Notes under the pieces: generated by a model | What the model was told of the DNA's origin: nothing | The model's input: only the letters and a program-made list of their open reading frames with translations | Database searches by the model: none | In this document: positions 43,593 through 52,865 of the stretch, piece after piece | Layout of the letters: the number at the start of each line of letters is the position of its first letter | Numbering within the stretch: position 1 is the first letter of the stretch | Translations under genes and position numbers: made by a program | Assembly (NCBI GenBank): GCA_038237245.1 | Contig: JBBRYY010000001.1 | Span: 40,937-104,936, forward strand | DNA length: 64,000 nt | Source of the DNA: FEN-1250 sp038237245 | GTDB taxonomy: Bacteria; Gemmatimonadota; Gemmatimonadetes; Gemmatimonadales; Gemmatimonadaceae | Direction: 5' to 3'

Positions 43593-46130
43593 CTAGCGCC
43601 CGACGGCGATCTCGTTCGCGCGCGATTCGAATTCCGCGCGCGCCCGGGAGATCAGATCGAGCACCGACGCCTTCTCCGCCGCGCTGTTGTATCCCGCGTG
43701 GCGCTCCGCGCCCTCTCGCAGCCGATCGATCCAGTCGATGAAGAAGTGCGCGTCCTCCGGCGAGCGCGGAGGAATGCCCGCGACCGTGAGGTAGACGGGG
43801 CTCGTCGTCGCGAACGGATAGATGTCGAGGACGGGCGGCATCGCGTGATCGCTCCACGCGCGCAGCGTGATCCACCCGCTGCGCTCAACCTTCACCGCCA
43901 TGGTGGCCGACGCGCTCTTCTGATCGGCCGACATCGGCACCGCCGCGACGACCTTACCGTTCTGTACGAGCTCGAGATGATCGACTGCGACGATCGAGTG
44001 CATCGTCGCACGCACGGACAGCGTGTGCGTGCCGAGCGGGAAGGTGATCTCGTCGCCGGCCTCCTTTCCGTTCGCGGTGAGCGTGAGCAGCGGCCCGTTC
44101 GTCGCAAAGGTCTTCCCCGCCTCGATCGCACGCATCCAACTGGCATGGTTCAGTGGCGCGCCGCTGTGTACGTAGACGCGGTTCATCCCGACTGGTCCCC
44201 GCAGCGATGCGAAGTTCGTCATTGCATCCGTGCCCGCGCCCGCGGGGATTCTGAAGCCGCAGTTGAGGAGCCGATACCACACCGCAGCCGTCGAGCGATG
44301 ATCGCTGAAGCCGAGGATCTCCATGTAGTCGACCTTGCCGAGCGCCACATCGACGGGAAGCTCGCTCGTGACGCGAGACACCGTGTCTTCGGGATTCGGC
44401 ATCTCGTCGAATGGATGCACATAGCCCGTCATCGCGCCCTGTGCATGGCCGAGATCGAACACGTTCGCGTTCGCGGGATAGAGGCTCGCGGCCGCCGTGT
44501 TGGCGTACGCCGCGTAGCCCGGAAGGATGATGTTCTTCGTCAGCCCTATGAGCCCGCTGTGCCCCCAGTAGCTCGTGTGAAATTCCTGTCCATGCACGAT
44601 CAGGTTCGTCGGCGTCGAAACCGCATCGGGTAGCCCATGGCCGAAGTACGAGATGTCCGGAACGCGCTGCTCCTTGTTCACGATCAACTCTTCGATCACG
44701 TGCAGATCCTCGGCGCGCGCCATGAAGGCGAGCTGCTTCGGCACCGTACGATAAGTGCCGCCGTAGTTCATGTGCACGTGGAGATCGCCGCTGTACCACC
44801 CGCTCGCGGGGAGATTCACCAGTCTGCGCATGACGACGCGCAGCGACTTCGCGCCCCTCCCAGTCATCTGTACCGTTCGCGTTGCGACCGCGTACTCGAG
44901 CCCCCGCGTCACCTCGACGGTCGTTGCGCCCGCTGGCACCGTCACCGCCGATGCTCCTGACGAGTGGTAGTAGCCCACCTCGAAGTGCCGCTGGCTCCGA
45001 TCGAACGAATCGTCCGCGTGTATCAGTGCATCCGCGGGCGCCCAGCTCCGTCCGTCGGCGCTCGTCACCGACACGCGCGCATCGAGCAGCTTCCCCGCCT
45101 CGTCGACGACGTCGATCACGAGCGTAGCTACCGGCTCGCGGTAGACGAGCGTTCGCGCTTCGATCTTCGTTTTCGCCGCTCCGGGGACGTCGAGCACCCA
45201 GAGCGCCGTGTTGCCGCCATCGTTCGAGATGTATGCGATGTGCCGCGCGTCGTGCGACCAGCGCGGGCTCGTCGCATCGAAGGCACCGTACGTGAGCTCC
45301 AGCGGGACGCCGCCATCGCTCGTCATGAGCCAGAGCTGGTTGTACTGCGTGCCGACGTACGAGCTGTACACGACGCGCTTTCCATCGGGCGACCAGTCGG
45401 GACGTCCCTTCCACGTCGTCTCCTCGAAGTGGATGAGCCGCATCGAGTCGCCCGGCTCGGAGCTCATCCGCCAAAAGCCGCCTGTGCCCCAGATCTGCCC
45501 GCGATTGGAGACGACGATCAGCTCCTTCCCGTCCGGCGACCATGTCGGCGAGAGATAGTGATCGTATACACTGTAGTAGTAGCGCGGGAGCTTGCTGTCG
45601 CGATCCGTGGTGATTCGCCTGGGCTCCGCACCGTGCCCGTCGCGCATCTCCATCGTGTAGACGTGCCACCGTCCCTCGAACGCGGTGCTGACGAAGGCGA
45701 TGCGCCCTCCGTCCGGCGACCAGCGCGGCTCGAGATTCACCGCGCGGTTACTCGTCACCGCCGTGACTTTCCCGCTCCCGAGCTCGAGCAGCTCGAGCTC
45801 GACCGAGCTCCCGTCGTAGCGATCGAACACGACCCACTTGCCATCCGGAGACACATCGGGCTGATAATCGTAGCCTCCGCCCGACGTCAGCTGAGTCGCC
45901 ACAGTCGTGCCGAGCGTCTGCGTCCACAGCGATCCGCGCATCGAGTACACGAGCGCCGCGCCATCCGGCATCCACGCCGCACCGCTCGGGCCCGTGGTGA
46001 GCTGCGGAAGGTACATCTCGCGGAAGTAGTACGGGTGCGGCACGTTGATCTGCTTGAGCACCGCCTCACGTTGTCCCGGAAGCGAAGTGGCGGCACCGAG
46101 CGCAACGACCGCGAGCAGAATGCGACGCAC
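43593..46130 (-). CDS. Exported CehA/McbA-type metallohydrolase with TolB-like propeller
   Basis: 845 residues from GTG 46130, preceded by AAGGAG at 7 bases; begins with a signal peptide. Residues ~40-330 form a TolB/WD40-type propeller with repeated 'SPDGK' turns ('QPDVSPDGKWVVFD', 'PTWSPDGKELIVVS'). A short beta-sandwich (about 330-440) follows. The C-terminal half has the PHP-like motif 'GDLHVHMNYGG' and later 'AGAGTDAM', as in the CehA/McbA family of phosphoesterase-like hydrolases. It is periplasmic or extracellular with unknown substrate. It is last in the minus-strand run, after the CPBP protease. Confidence 0.85.
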   Translation of the reverse strand: MRRILLAVVALGAATSLPGQREAVLKQINVPHPYYFREMYLPQLTTGPSGAAWMPDGAALVYSMRGSLWTQTLGTTVATQLTSGGGYDYQPDVSPDGKWVVFDRYDGSSVELELLELGSGKVTAVTSNRAVNLEPRWSPDGGRIAFVSTAFEGRWHVYTMEMRDGHGAEPRRITTDRDSKLPRYYYSVYDHYLSPTWSPDGKELIVVSNRGQIWGTGGFWRMSSEPGDSMRLIHFEETTWKGRPDWSPDGKRVVYSSYVGTQYNQLWLMTSDGGVPLELTYGAFDATSPRWSHDARHIAYISNDGGNTALWVLDVPGAAKTKIEARTLVYREPVATLVIDVVDEAGKLLDARVSVTSADGRSWAPADALIHADDSFDRSQRHFEVGYYHSSGASAVTVPAGATTVEVTRGLEYAVATRTVQMTGRGAKSLRVVMRRLVNLPASGWYSGDLHVHMNYGGTYRTVPKQLAFMARAEDLHVIEELIVNKEQRVPDISYFGHGLPDAVSTPTNLIVHGQEFHTSYWGHSGLIGLTKNIILPGYAAYANTAAASLYPANANVFDLGHAQGAMTGYVHPFDEMPNPEDTVSRVTSELPVDVALGKVDYMEILGFSDHRSTAAVWYRLLNCGFRIPAGAGTDAMTNFASLRGPVGMNRVYVHSGAPLNHASWMRAIEAGKTFATNGPLLTLTANGKEAGDEITFPLGTHTLSVRATMHSIVAVDHLELVQNGKVVAAVPMSADQKSASATMAVKVERSGWITLRAWSDHAMPPVLDIYPFATTSPVYLTVAGIPPRSPEDAHFFIDWIDRLREGAERHAGYNSAAEKASVLDLISRARAEFESRANEIAVGR

Positions 46131-46150
46131 GAGAATCTCCTTGAAAGTCG

Positions 46151-46891
46151 TCACGCGAAGATCAGAAAGACATCGTACAGCGCGTGCGTCCACGCGACGA
46201 TGCCGAAACCGCGCAGCAGATACAGCGCGCTGAAGAAGAGCCCCGCGATGAGCCGGAAGGTGAACGACTGCACGGTGAAGACGTCGCCGTACGCGCCCAC
46301 GTAGTGGAACGCCGAGAAGATCACCGCGCCGAGCACTACCGCGAAGGCGCCAGCGATGCGCGGCGTCATCCTGAACACCACGCGGCCGAACGCGGCAAGC
46401 CCACTCACCAGGATCACGCGGAAGAGCAGCTCCTCATACAGCCCCGCACCGAGCGAGACCATCAGCTTCGTCGGCGTGTCGAGCTGCTGCATCGGCGCGA
46501 GCGCCAGCATGTGCAGCGTGCCGAGCAGACGCGCCGTAATGAGCCCGACGACGACTCCGAACACCAGCGCCAGCGCAACGGATTCGCCCAGCATCCAGAC
46601 GAAGAACGAAGCGCGCAGCGGCTCGCCGTTCGCGCGCGCATCGCGCACGGCGCCCCACAGAAAGATCCCGACGAGCAGCACGCCGAAGGCCAGCGGACCC
46701 CAGCGCCCGAGCGCCGCGTAGAACACCGACTTGAGGATGACGTCCGCGCCGTTGCGCACGCCGTGCGTCTCGCCGACCGGAAGGATCGCAGCGAGGAGCT
46801 CGTAGAGCGCGAGCAGCGGGAGCGCAAAGGTGAAGCTGTAGCGCGGCGCACGGCTGGCGCGCCAGTACGTCTTCACCGCTCCGGACGCCAC
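46151..46891 (-). CDS. CPBP family intramembrane metalloprotease
   Basis: 246 residues, about seven membrane helices. The abortive-infection/CAAX-type motifs are present in order: 'YEELLFRVIL' (EExxxR), 'FSAFHYVG' (FxxxH) and 'THALYD' (final His). Such proteases cleave membrane or prenylated peptides, or act in bacteriocin immunity. The GTG start immediately follows the CoA-transferase stop with no gap, so it is translated from the catabolic transcript even though a functional link is not obvious. Confidence 0.9.
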   Translation of the reverse strand: MASGAVKTYWRASRAPRYSFTFALPLLALYELLAAILPVGETHGVRNGADVILKSVFYAALGRWGPLAFGVLLVGIFLWGAVRDARANGEPLRASFFVWMLGESVALALVFGVVVGLITARLLGTLHMLALAPMQQLDTPTKLMVSLGAGLYEELLFRVILVSGLAAFGRVVFRMTPRIAGAFAVVLGAVIFSAFHYVGAYGDVFTVQSFTFRLIAGLFFSALYLLRGFGIVAWTHALYDVFLIFA

Positions 46892-47638
46892 TCAGCTCCC
46901 CTTGAGAAACAGCTTCCCCGGATCGAGCACTTCACGCAGAAGCCGCAGCTCCTCCGCACTCGGCGGCGCCACGGATTCCAGCGAGTCGCGCACGCGCAGC
47001 TTCCACCCGACGCGCGACGTGACATCCTCCGTCATGATGCCGGGATACAACGCCGCGAGCTCCATCTCGCCATCAACATCCGACGCGACCAGCACGCCGC
47101 GGTCGGTGATGACCTTCACCGGCCCCGCACCCGGCATCCCCCACTCCTTCCGTGACTTCCCCTTCGAGCGGTTCCCGGGGCTCGTGATGAAATCCACCGC
47201 CTCCGGAAACGCGCGCGTGCTGAGGCGCGAGATGATGAGCGTCCGCTTCGCGTGCGTCGCGATCTCCGCTGCGCCCCCGCTCCCGGGCAGGCGCACCTTC
47301 GGCTTCGCGTAGCTGCCGACGACGGTCGTGTTGATGTTGCCGTACTTGTCGATCTGCGCACCCCCGAGGAAGCCGACCTCTATCCGGCCACCCTGCAGGA
47401 AGAGCTGGAAGATGTCCGCCATCCCCGTCGTCATCAGCGAGCCCGTGACGAGCGATGGATCGCCGATCGACACGGGCAGTCGCGCAGGGAGCGCACCAAC
47501 GGCGCCCGACTCGTAGATGAGCACGAGCTTCGGGGCATGCGTCGCCCGTGCGAGGTTGCACGCGAGATTCGGCAGCCCGATCCCGACGAAGACGACCTCG
47601 CCGTCGCGCAGCTCGCGCGAAGCGATCACCGTCATCAT
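46892..47638 (-). CDS. CoA-transferase beta subunit (3-oxoacid/glutaconate type)
   Basis: 248 residues from ATG 47638. 'ELRDGEVVFVGIGLPNLACNLARATH' and 'LVLIYESGAVGALP' contain the catalytic-glutamate region of class I CoA-transferase small subunits, with the 'ESG' motif. 'FLGGAQIDKYGNINTTVVG' is also typical. In-frame sequence just upstream ('TEYSAEE') resembles the family N-terminus but has no canonical start before a stop, so the start is slightly uncertain. It pairs with the alpha subunit upstream to move CoA between acids. Confidence 0.9.
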   Translation of the reverse strand: MMTVIASRELRDGEVVFVGIGLPNLACNLARATHAPKLVLIYESGAVGALPARLPVSIGDPSLVTGSLMTTGMADIFQLFLQGGRIEVGFLGGAQIDKYGNINTTVVGSYAKPKVRLPGSGGAAEIATHAKRTLIISRLSTRAFPEAVDFITSPGNRSKGKSRKEWGMPGAGPVKVITDRGVLVASDVDGEMELAALYPGIMTEDVTSRVGWKLRVRDSLESVAPPSAEELRLLREVLDPGKLFLKGS

Positions 47639-47660
47639 CTCCTCGGCCGAGTACTCCGTC

Positions 47661-48617
47661 TCAGTAGCCGTAGTTCACTCCCTCGCACATCATCGCGCGC
47701 GCGGCGAGCCGCTCGGTGAGTCCGGGGTGGAGCGCCAGATATCCCGCGCGATCCTCCACACCCATCACGTACTCGTCGAGATAGCTCTGCAGCGACGCAG
47801 GATCGCGCGAGATCCGCTCCCAGGCGACGTAGAAGTCGTTGTCGCGATCGTAGTGCCCTTGCGCGTACGACGGGTGCGCGCCCCAGGGCTCGACCACAAC
47901 CGCATCGACGATGATGCCGGGAATCACCGTGCGATTGGGATCCGAGCGCACTACCGCGCTGCTAACGAGCTCCTCGACGACGACGATCACGTGCTTCGAT
48001 GCGAATGCCGCTTCCTTCTGCACGCCGAGGAGCCCCCAGATCTGCGCATTCCCCTCGGCGTCCGCGCGCTGTGCGTGCACGATCGTCACGTCGGGATTGA
48101 GTGCCGGAACCGCAGCGAGCTGCTCCCCCGTGAAGGGACACGTCACCTGCTTAATGAGCGGATTCGCGGCGGGAATGTCGGTGCCCTGATAGTCGCGCAG
48201 CGGCCAGAACGGGAGCTGTGCCGCGCCGGCGCAGAAGCGCGCGACCATCCCGAAATGCGAATACTCCTCGATCTCGAGCGGCGGCGTTCCCGCTTCCACG
48301 GCGCGGCGGAAGGCGTGCAGTGAGCCGACACCGGGATTTCCGGCCCAGGAGAAGACCAGCTTCCGCGCGCACCCCGCCGCGATCATCTGGTCGAGGATGA
48401 GATCGGGGGTGAGCCGGCAGAGGACGAGGTCGCGGCGTTTCTGCCGGATGATCTCGTGCCCCGCCGCAAAGCTGATCAGGTGCGTGAATCCCTCGATCAC
48501 GACCGTGTCGCCGTCGTGCACGAAGCGCGCGATCGCATCGCGCATCGAGAGGACCTTGGACTCCGACGCTGAGGACGACGCAGGCACCGGGCGCGCCTGA
48601 GGCGCCGTTCCGCTCAC
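47661..48617 (-). CDS. CoA-transferase alpha subunit (glutaconate/3-oxoacid type)
   Basis: 318 residues, GTG start overlapping the aminotransferase stop (GTGA). 'FVHDGDTVVIEGFTHLISFAAGHEIIRQ' and 'FSWAGNPGVGSLHAFRRAVE' mark the alpha subunit of class I CoA-transferases, close to glutaconate CoA-transferase GctA. With the beta subunit 22 bases downstream it would activate an acid made by the preceding aminotransferase/dehydrogenase steps, using acetyl-CoA or succinyl-CoA as donor. Confidence 0.9.
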   Translation of the reverse strand: MSGTAPQARPVPASSSASESKVLSMRDAIARFVHDGDTVVIEGFTHLISFAAGHEIIRQKRRDLVLCRLTPDLILDQMIAAGCARKLVFSWAGNPGVGSLHAFRRAVEAGTPPLEIEEYSHFGMVARFCAGAAQLPFWPLRDYQGTDIPAANPLIKQVTCPFTGEQLAAVPALNPDVTIVHAQRADAEGNAQIWGLLGVQKEAAFASKHVIVVVEELVSSAVVRSDPNRTVIPGIIVDAVVVEPWGAHPSYAQGHYDRDNDFYVAWERISRDPASLQSYLDEYVMGVEDRAGYLALHPGLTERLAARAMMCEGVNYGY

Positions 48618-49975
48618 GTCAGGGACGTCAGCGCGCGATCGATGATCGACACCGCGATGTCGATGTCCTGCTCATCGATGACGAGCGGCGGCGCGAGGCG
48701 GAGCACGCTCTTGCCGCAGGTGAGCAGGAGGAGCCCCTCCTCGAACGCCTTCTCGACGAGCGCGCGCGCAAGCTCGGGCGCCGGCTCGCGCGTACCGCGG
48801 TCCTTCACGAACTCGACGCCGATCATGAGCCCCTTGCCGCGCACATCGCCGATCGACGGATGCTTCTTCTGCAGCTCGCGCATCGCGCCGATGAGCTTCT
48901 CGCCGAGCGCGGGGACTTTCGGCATGAGCTCCTGCTCGACGACGTCGAGCGTCGCCATCGCGGCGGCCACGGCGACGGGATTTCCGCCGAAGGTCGAGCC
49001 GTGCGCGCCATTCTCCCACTTCGTGATCGACTCCTTCGCGATGATCGCGCCGAGCGGCATTCCGGAGGCGAGCCCCTTCGCGGTGAGCAGGATGTCCGGC
49101 TCGATCCCCGCGAACTCCGTCGCCCACATCTTCCCCGTTCGACCAACTCCGCACTGAATCTCATCGCACACGAGCAGAATGCCATGCTTGTCGCACAGCG
49201 CGCGCAGCGCGGGGAGGAACTGCGGCGGCGGCACGATGTAGCCGCCCTCACCCTGGATCGGCTCGACGAAGATCGCCGCGACGTCGCGCGGATCGACCTG
49301 GCGCGCGAAAAGTTCTTCAATCGCACCGATGCTGTGGATGTGGCAGTCCGCATGCGCCTGTCCGCATTCACAGCGATACGGGTTCGCGTACTGCACATGA
49401 TACACCTCGGCGAGCAGCGGTCCGAAGCCGGCGTGCTGCTTCACCTTGCTCGACGTCAGACTCATCGCGCCGTACGTGCGTCCGTGGAACGCACCCTTGA
49501 ATGCGATCAGCCCTGCGCGACGCGTCGAATTTCGCGCGAGCTTGATCGCGCCATCCACCGCCTCCGCGCCGGAGTTTGAGAGAAACACGCGCTTCTTGCT
49601 CGGGCCGGGGGCGAGCTTCGCAAGCCGCTCGAAGAGCGTCGCGAGTCCCTCGAAGTAGAAATCGGAGCCGCAGATGTGCAGGAATTTGTCCGCCTGCGCC
49701 TTGATCGCAGCGATCACCTTTGGATGTCCGTAGCCTGTCGACGCAACCGCGATCCCCGCCATGAAGTCGAGGAACCGATTGCCGTCGACGTCCTCCACCA
49801 TCGCCTTCTCTCCGCGCGCAATCACCAGCGGATATTCCTTGATGTAGCACGGTGAGGCGAAGGCCTCATCCTGCGCGACGATGCGTTTCGCGTTTGGACC
49901 CGGCACCGGAGTGACGATCTTCGGATAGTTGCGCGCGGCCGCCGGAGCGGCGGTGGGACGGATGGTGGCGGTCAT
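48614..49975 (-). CDS. Class III aminotransferase (4-aminobutyrate/acetylornithine-type)
   Basis: 453 residues from ATG 49975, which overlaps the dehydrogenase stop (ATGA); an upstream in-frame extension is ignored. 'DGNRFLDFMAGIAVASTGYGHP', 'SNSGAEAVDGAIKLAR', 'VEPIQGEGGYIVPP', 'LVCDEIQCGVGRTG' and the PLP lysine in 'DILLTAKGLASG' are complete. A Cys/His insert 'YRCECGQAHADCHIH' lies near residue 200. Family members act on GABA, ornithine, lysine or beta-alanine. Neighbouring dehydrogenase and CoA-transferase genes suggest a degradative role. Confidence 0.92.
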   Translation of the reverse strand: MTATIRPTAAPAAARNYPKIVTPVPGPNAKRIVAQDEAFASPCYIKEYPLVIARGEKAMVEDVDGNRFLDFMAGIAVASTGYGHPKVIAAIKAQADKFLHICGSDFYFEGLATLFERLAKLAPGPSKKRVFLSNSGAEAVDGAIKLARNSTRRAGLIAFKGAFHGRTYGAMSLTSSKVKQHAGFGPLLAEVYHVQYANPYRCECGQAHADCHIHSIGAIEELFARQVDPRDVAAIFVEPIQGEGGYIVPPPQFLPALRALCDKHGILLVCDEIQCGVGRTGKMWATEFAGIEPDILLTAKGLASGMPLGAIIAKESITKWENGAHGSTFGGNPVAVAAAMATLDVVEQELMPKVPALGEKLIGAMRELQKKHPSIGDVRGKGLMIGVEFVKDRGTREPAPELARALVEKAFEEGLLLLTCGKSVLRLAPPLVIDEQDIDIAVSIIDRALTSLT

Positions 49976-51582
49976 GGCTCTTGTTCCGATGTATGGATGG
50001 TCGTGCGACTCTGCTCCCGCATGAACTGCATTACGTAATACGGCCCGCATCCACCCTTGCCGCTGGAGCCGGATCCCTTCCAGCCGGTAAACGCCTGCGC
50101 GCCCGGCCATGCGCCCGTCGTCGCGCCGGTGCGCTTGTTCGCGTAGCACACCCCCGCCTCGATTTCGTCGAAGAAGCGCGCGACCTCTTCGTCGCTTCCA
50201 CTGTAGATCCCCGCAGTGAGCCCGTACTCCGTCCGGTTGCTCTCCGCGATCGCCTCCTCGAAGGAGCCGACCTCGCCGATCACGAGCAGCGGCGCGAACA
50301 GCTCCGTGCGAAAGAGCGTACTCTCGAGCGGCACGAGCGCGATCGCCGGCGAAACATAGTGCCCCCTGGCCTGCGCGCCGCGCGTCAGGCGCGTGCCGCC
50401 GGCGAGCAGCGTCCCCTCCGACGTCGCCTGCGCCACCGCGCGCTCGTAACGCTTTGCCGACTCCTCGTTGATCACCGGCCCGAAGAACACATCCCGCTCC
50501 GATGGATCACCGATGACCAGTCTCCCGGTCTTCTCGATGAGCGCATCGGTGAACGCTTTCGCTACCGACTTGTGCACGTACACGCGTGAAGTCGCCGAGC
50601 ACTTCTGGTTCTGCAGTCCGAAGGCCGACTTCATCACCCCTTCGGCCGCCATGTCGATGTCCGCCGTGTCCATCACGATCGCTGCATTCTTCCCGCCGAG
50701 CTCGAGGAGGCAGGGACGCGCCCACTTCGCGCTGAACTCCGCGAAGATGCGCATCCCGACCTCCTTCGATCCCGTGAACACCACGCCGTCGACACCGGGA
50801 TGTCGCCAGATCGCATCGCCGATGAGATGGCCGTGCCCCTGAATGAGGTTGAACACGCCTGCCGGAATTCCCGCGTCGCGATAAATCTCGTAGAGCTTGA
50901 GCCCCGTCCACGGCGCGTCCTCCGCCGGCTTGTACACGATCGTGTTGCCGGCGACGAGCGCGGCGGACGACATCCCGGCCGAGAGCGCCAACGGAAAATT
51001 GAATGGCGCGATGCACGCGAACACGCCGAACGGCCGCAGCACATCGACATTGCGCTCTCCTGGCGTCATGCGCGCCATCTCGCGGACGAAACCGTGCGCG
51101 TCCTCCATCTGCTGACAGTAGTAGTCGATCAGATCCGCCGACTCCTCGGCATCGCCCATCGCCTCGAGGCGGCTCTTCCCGACCTCGACGCTCATGATCG
51201 CGGCAAGCTCGAACCTTCGTTCGCGAATGAGCTCCGCAGCGCGTCGCAGCATCGCGATGCGGCCGCCGGCGCCGAGCGCAACCCACCCCTTCGCCGCCGT
51301 GCGGGCGGCGCGCACGGCGAGATCGATCTGCTCCGGCCGCGCGCTGTGGAAGGTGCCGAGCACCCTCGACGTATCGATCGGCGAAGTATCGACGATCTGT
51401 TCTGCCGAGGTGCGCACGGCCTTCCCGTCGATGTAGAGCGGGTATTCTTTTCCGCTCGCCCCCCGGACGCGCACGAGCGCTTCGTCGAAGAGTGTGTGGA
51501 ACTGATCGAGGTCGACGTTGGTCGATGTGTACGTGATCTTCGGCAGTGTCGCTGCGGTCATATCGCTCGGAGTGGGAATCAT
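49972..51582 (-). CDS. L-glutamate gamma-semialdehyde (1-pyrroline-5-carboxylate) dehydrogenase-like
   Basis: 536 residues from ATG 51582, an ATGA overlap with the preceding aminotransferase. NAD-binding 'FNFPLALSAGMSS', glutamate 'LELGGKNAAIVM' and the nucleophile Cys in 'GLQNQKCSATSRVYV' are intact. The 'NQKCSA' form and ~30-residue N-terminal extension point to the PruA/RocA branch, which oxidises glutamate semialdehyde to glutamate in proline, arginine or ornithine breakdown. The close gene context fits ornithine or a similar omega-amino acid, with aldehydes produced by the flanking transaminases. Confidence 0.88.
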   Translation of the reverse strand: MIPTPSDMTAATLPKITYTSTNVDLDQFHTLFDEALVRVRGASGKEYPLYIDGKAVRTSAEQIVDTSPIDTSRVLGTFHSARPEQIDLAVRAARTAAKGWVALGAGGRIAMLRRAAELIRERRFELAAIMSVEVGKSRLEAMGDAEESADLIDYYCQQMEDAHGFVREMARMTPGERNVDVLRPFGVFACIAPFNFPLALSAGMSSAALVAGNTIVYKPAEDAPWTGLKLYEIYRDAGIPAGVFNLIQGHGHLIGDAIWRHPGVDGVVFTGSKEVGMRIFAEFSAKWARPCLLELGGKNAAIVMDTADIDMAAEGVMKSAFGLQNQKCSATSRVYVHKSVAKAFTDALIEKTGRLVIGDPSERDVFFGPVINEESAKRYERAVAQATSEGTLLAGGTRLTRGAQARGHYVSPAIALVPLESTLFRTELFAPLLVIGEVGSFEEAIAESNRTEYGLTAGIYSGSDEEVARFFDEIEAGVCYANKRTGATTGAWPGAQAFTGWKGSGSSGKGGCGPYYVMQFMREQSRTTIHTSEQEP

Positions 51583-52865
51583 GTCGTCGCCAGCGCGCCG
51601 GCGACGGAGTCGTCGTACGCTGCGCGGAACAGCGTGACGAGCTCGTCGATCTGCGCGGGCTCAATGATGAAGGGTGGTGCCAGCATGATGATGTCGCCGT
51701 CGACGCCGTCGACGTGTCCGGTATTCGGCCACACGACGAGCCCTGCGCGCTGCGCGGCCTCCGTAAGCTTCTCGGCGATCTTCGCGCGGCGCGGGAACGG
51801 CGCGCGCGTTTCGCGATCGCGCACCAGCTCGATACCCGCGATCATGCCGCGACCGCGCACGTCGCCGACGTGCGGGAGATCGAGCAGCGCGGAGAGCTTC
51901 GCGTGGAAGACGCGCCCCATGTCCGCCGCGCGCGCGACGAGCGCGTGCTCGCGGAGGTAGCGCACGGTCGCGAGACCGGCGGCGCAGAGCACGGGATGAT
52001 GCGAGAAGGTTTGCGCGTGCATCAGCGAGCCGGAGCCGCGCGCGAGCACATCGATGATGCGGCGTGGCGCCGCGACGGCGGAGAGCGGGACGTATCCGCC
52101 GGCGATCCCCTTCCCCATCGTCATGATGTCCGGCGTTACGCCGTACGGCTCGAGCGCAGACCATGTGCCGGTTCGACCCGCGCCGCACGCGACCTCGTCG
52201 GCGATGAAGAGCACGTCGTGCCGGTCGCAGATCGCGCGCACGGTGCGCCAGTAGTCGTCGCGCGGCACCAATGCACCCGTCGACGAGCCGCCGACGGGCT
52301 CCGCGATGAACGCGGCGACGCGATCGGCACCGAGCTCGAGAATCTTCGCCTCGAGCGCGGTCCCCGAGCACACCGGGCACGCGGCTTCGGCGCCGCGACA
52401 CGCGCAACGATAGGCGAGCGGCGCCGGAATGCGATGTACGGCGACGATCCATTCGCGAAAGTACGTCGCGTAGTGCGGACGGGCGGATGCGGAGAGCGCG
52501 AGGAGCGTGTTGCCGTGATAGCCAGGCGCGAGTGAGATGATCTCCTGCTTGTGCGGACGCCCCACCTCGACCCAGTACTGTCGTGCGAGCTTGAGGGCGG
52601 CCTCGACGGCCTCGGAGCCGCTCGAGAGGAAATAGATGTAGTCGAGATCGCCCGCCGCGAGCGCGGCGAGCTCACGGGCGAGCGATTCCGCCGGCTCGGA
52701 TGTAAACGCGGTTCCGTTCACGTACGCGATCGTCGCGGCCTGTGTGCCGATGGCATCCGCGATCTCGCGCACCCCGTGCCCCAGATTGGCGACGAAGGCT
52801 CCGCCACATCCGTCGAGGTATCTGCGGCCATGTTCGTCCCACAGATAGCACCCCTCGCCCCGCAC
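51579..52865 (-). CDS. Class III aminotransferase, N-terminal start uncertain
   Basis: 428 residues from GTG 52865. 'DEHGRRYLDGCGGAFVANLGHG', 'LSSGSEAVEAALKLARQYW', 'DEVACGAGRTG' and the PLP lysine in 'DIMTMGKGIAGGY' are complete, with a Cys cluster 'RCACRGAEAACPVC' near residue 155-170. The in-frame sequence just upstream encodes 'NVFYRKLTRDFPEIVRGEG', which matches the usual N-terminus of this family, yet contains no ATG, GTG or TTG back to beyond 52970. The real protein may start at a rare codon, or a base may be lost. First gene of the five-gene catabolic run. Confidence 0.85.
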   Translation of the reverse strand: MRGEGCYLWDEHGRRYLDGCGGAFVANLGHGVREIADAIGTQAATIAYVNGTAFTSEPAESLARELAALAAGDLDYIYFLSSGSEAVEAALKLARQYWVEVGRPHKQEIISLAPGYHGNTLLALSASARPHYATYFREWIVAVHRIPAPLAYRCACRGAEAACPVCSGTALEAKILELGADRVAAFIAEPVGGSSTGALVPRDDYWRTVRAICDRHDVLFIADEVACGAGRTGTWSALEPYGVTPDIMTMGKGIAGGYVPLSAVAAPRRIIDVLARGSGSLMHAQTFSHHPVLCAAGLATVRYLREHALVARAADMGRVFHAKLSALLDLPHVGDVRGRGMIAGIELVRDRETRAPFPRRAKIAEKLTEAAQRAGLVVWPNTGHVDGVDGDIIMLAPPFIIEPAQIDELVTLFRAAYDDSVAGALATT

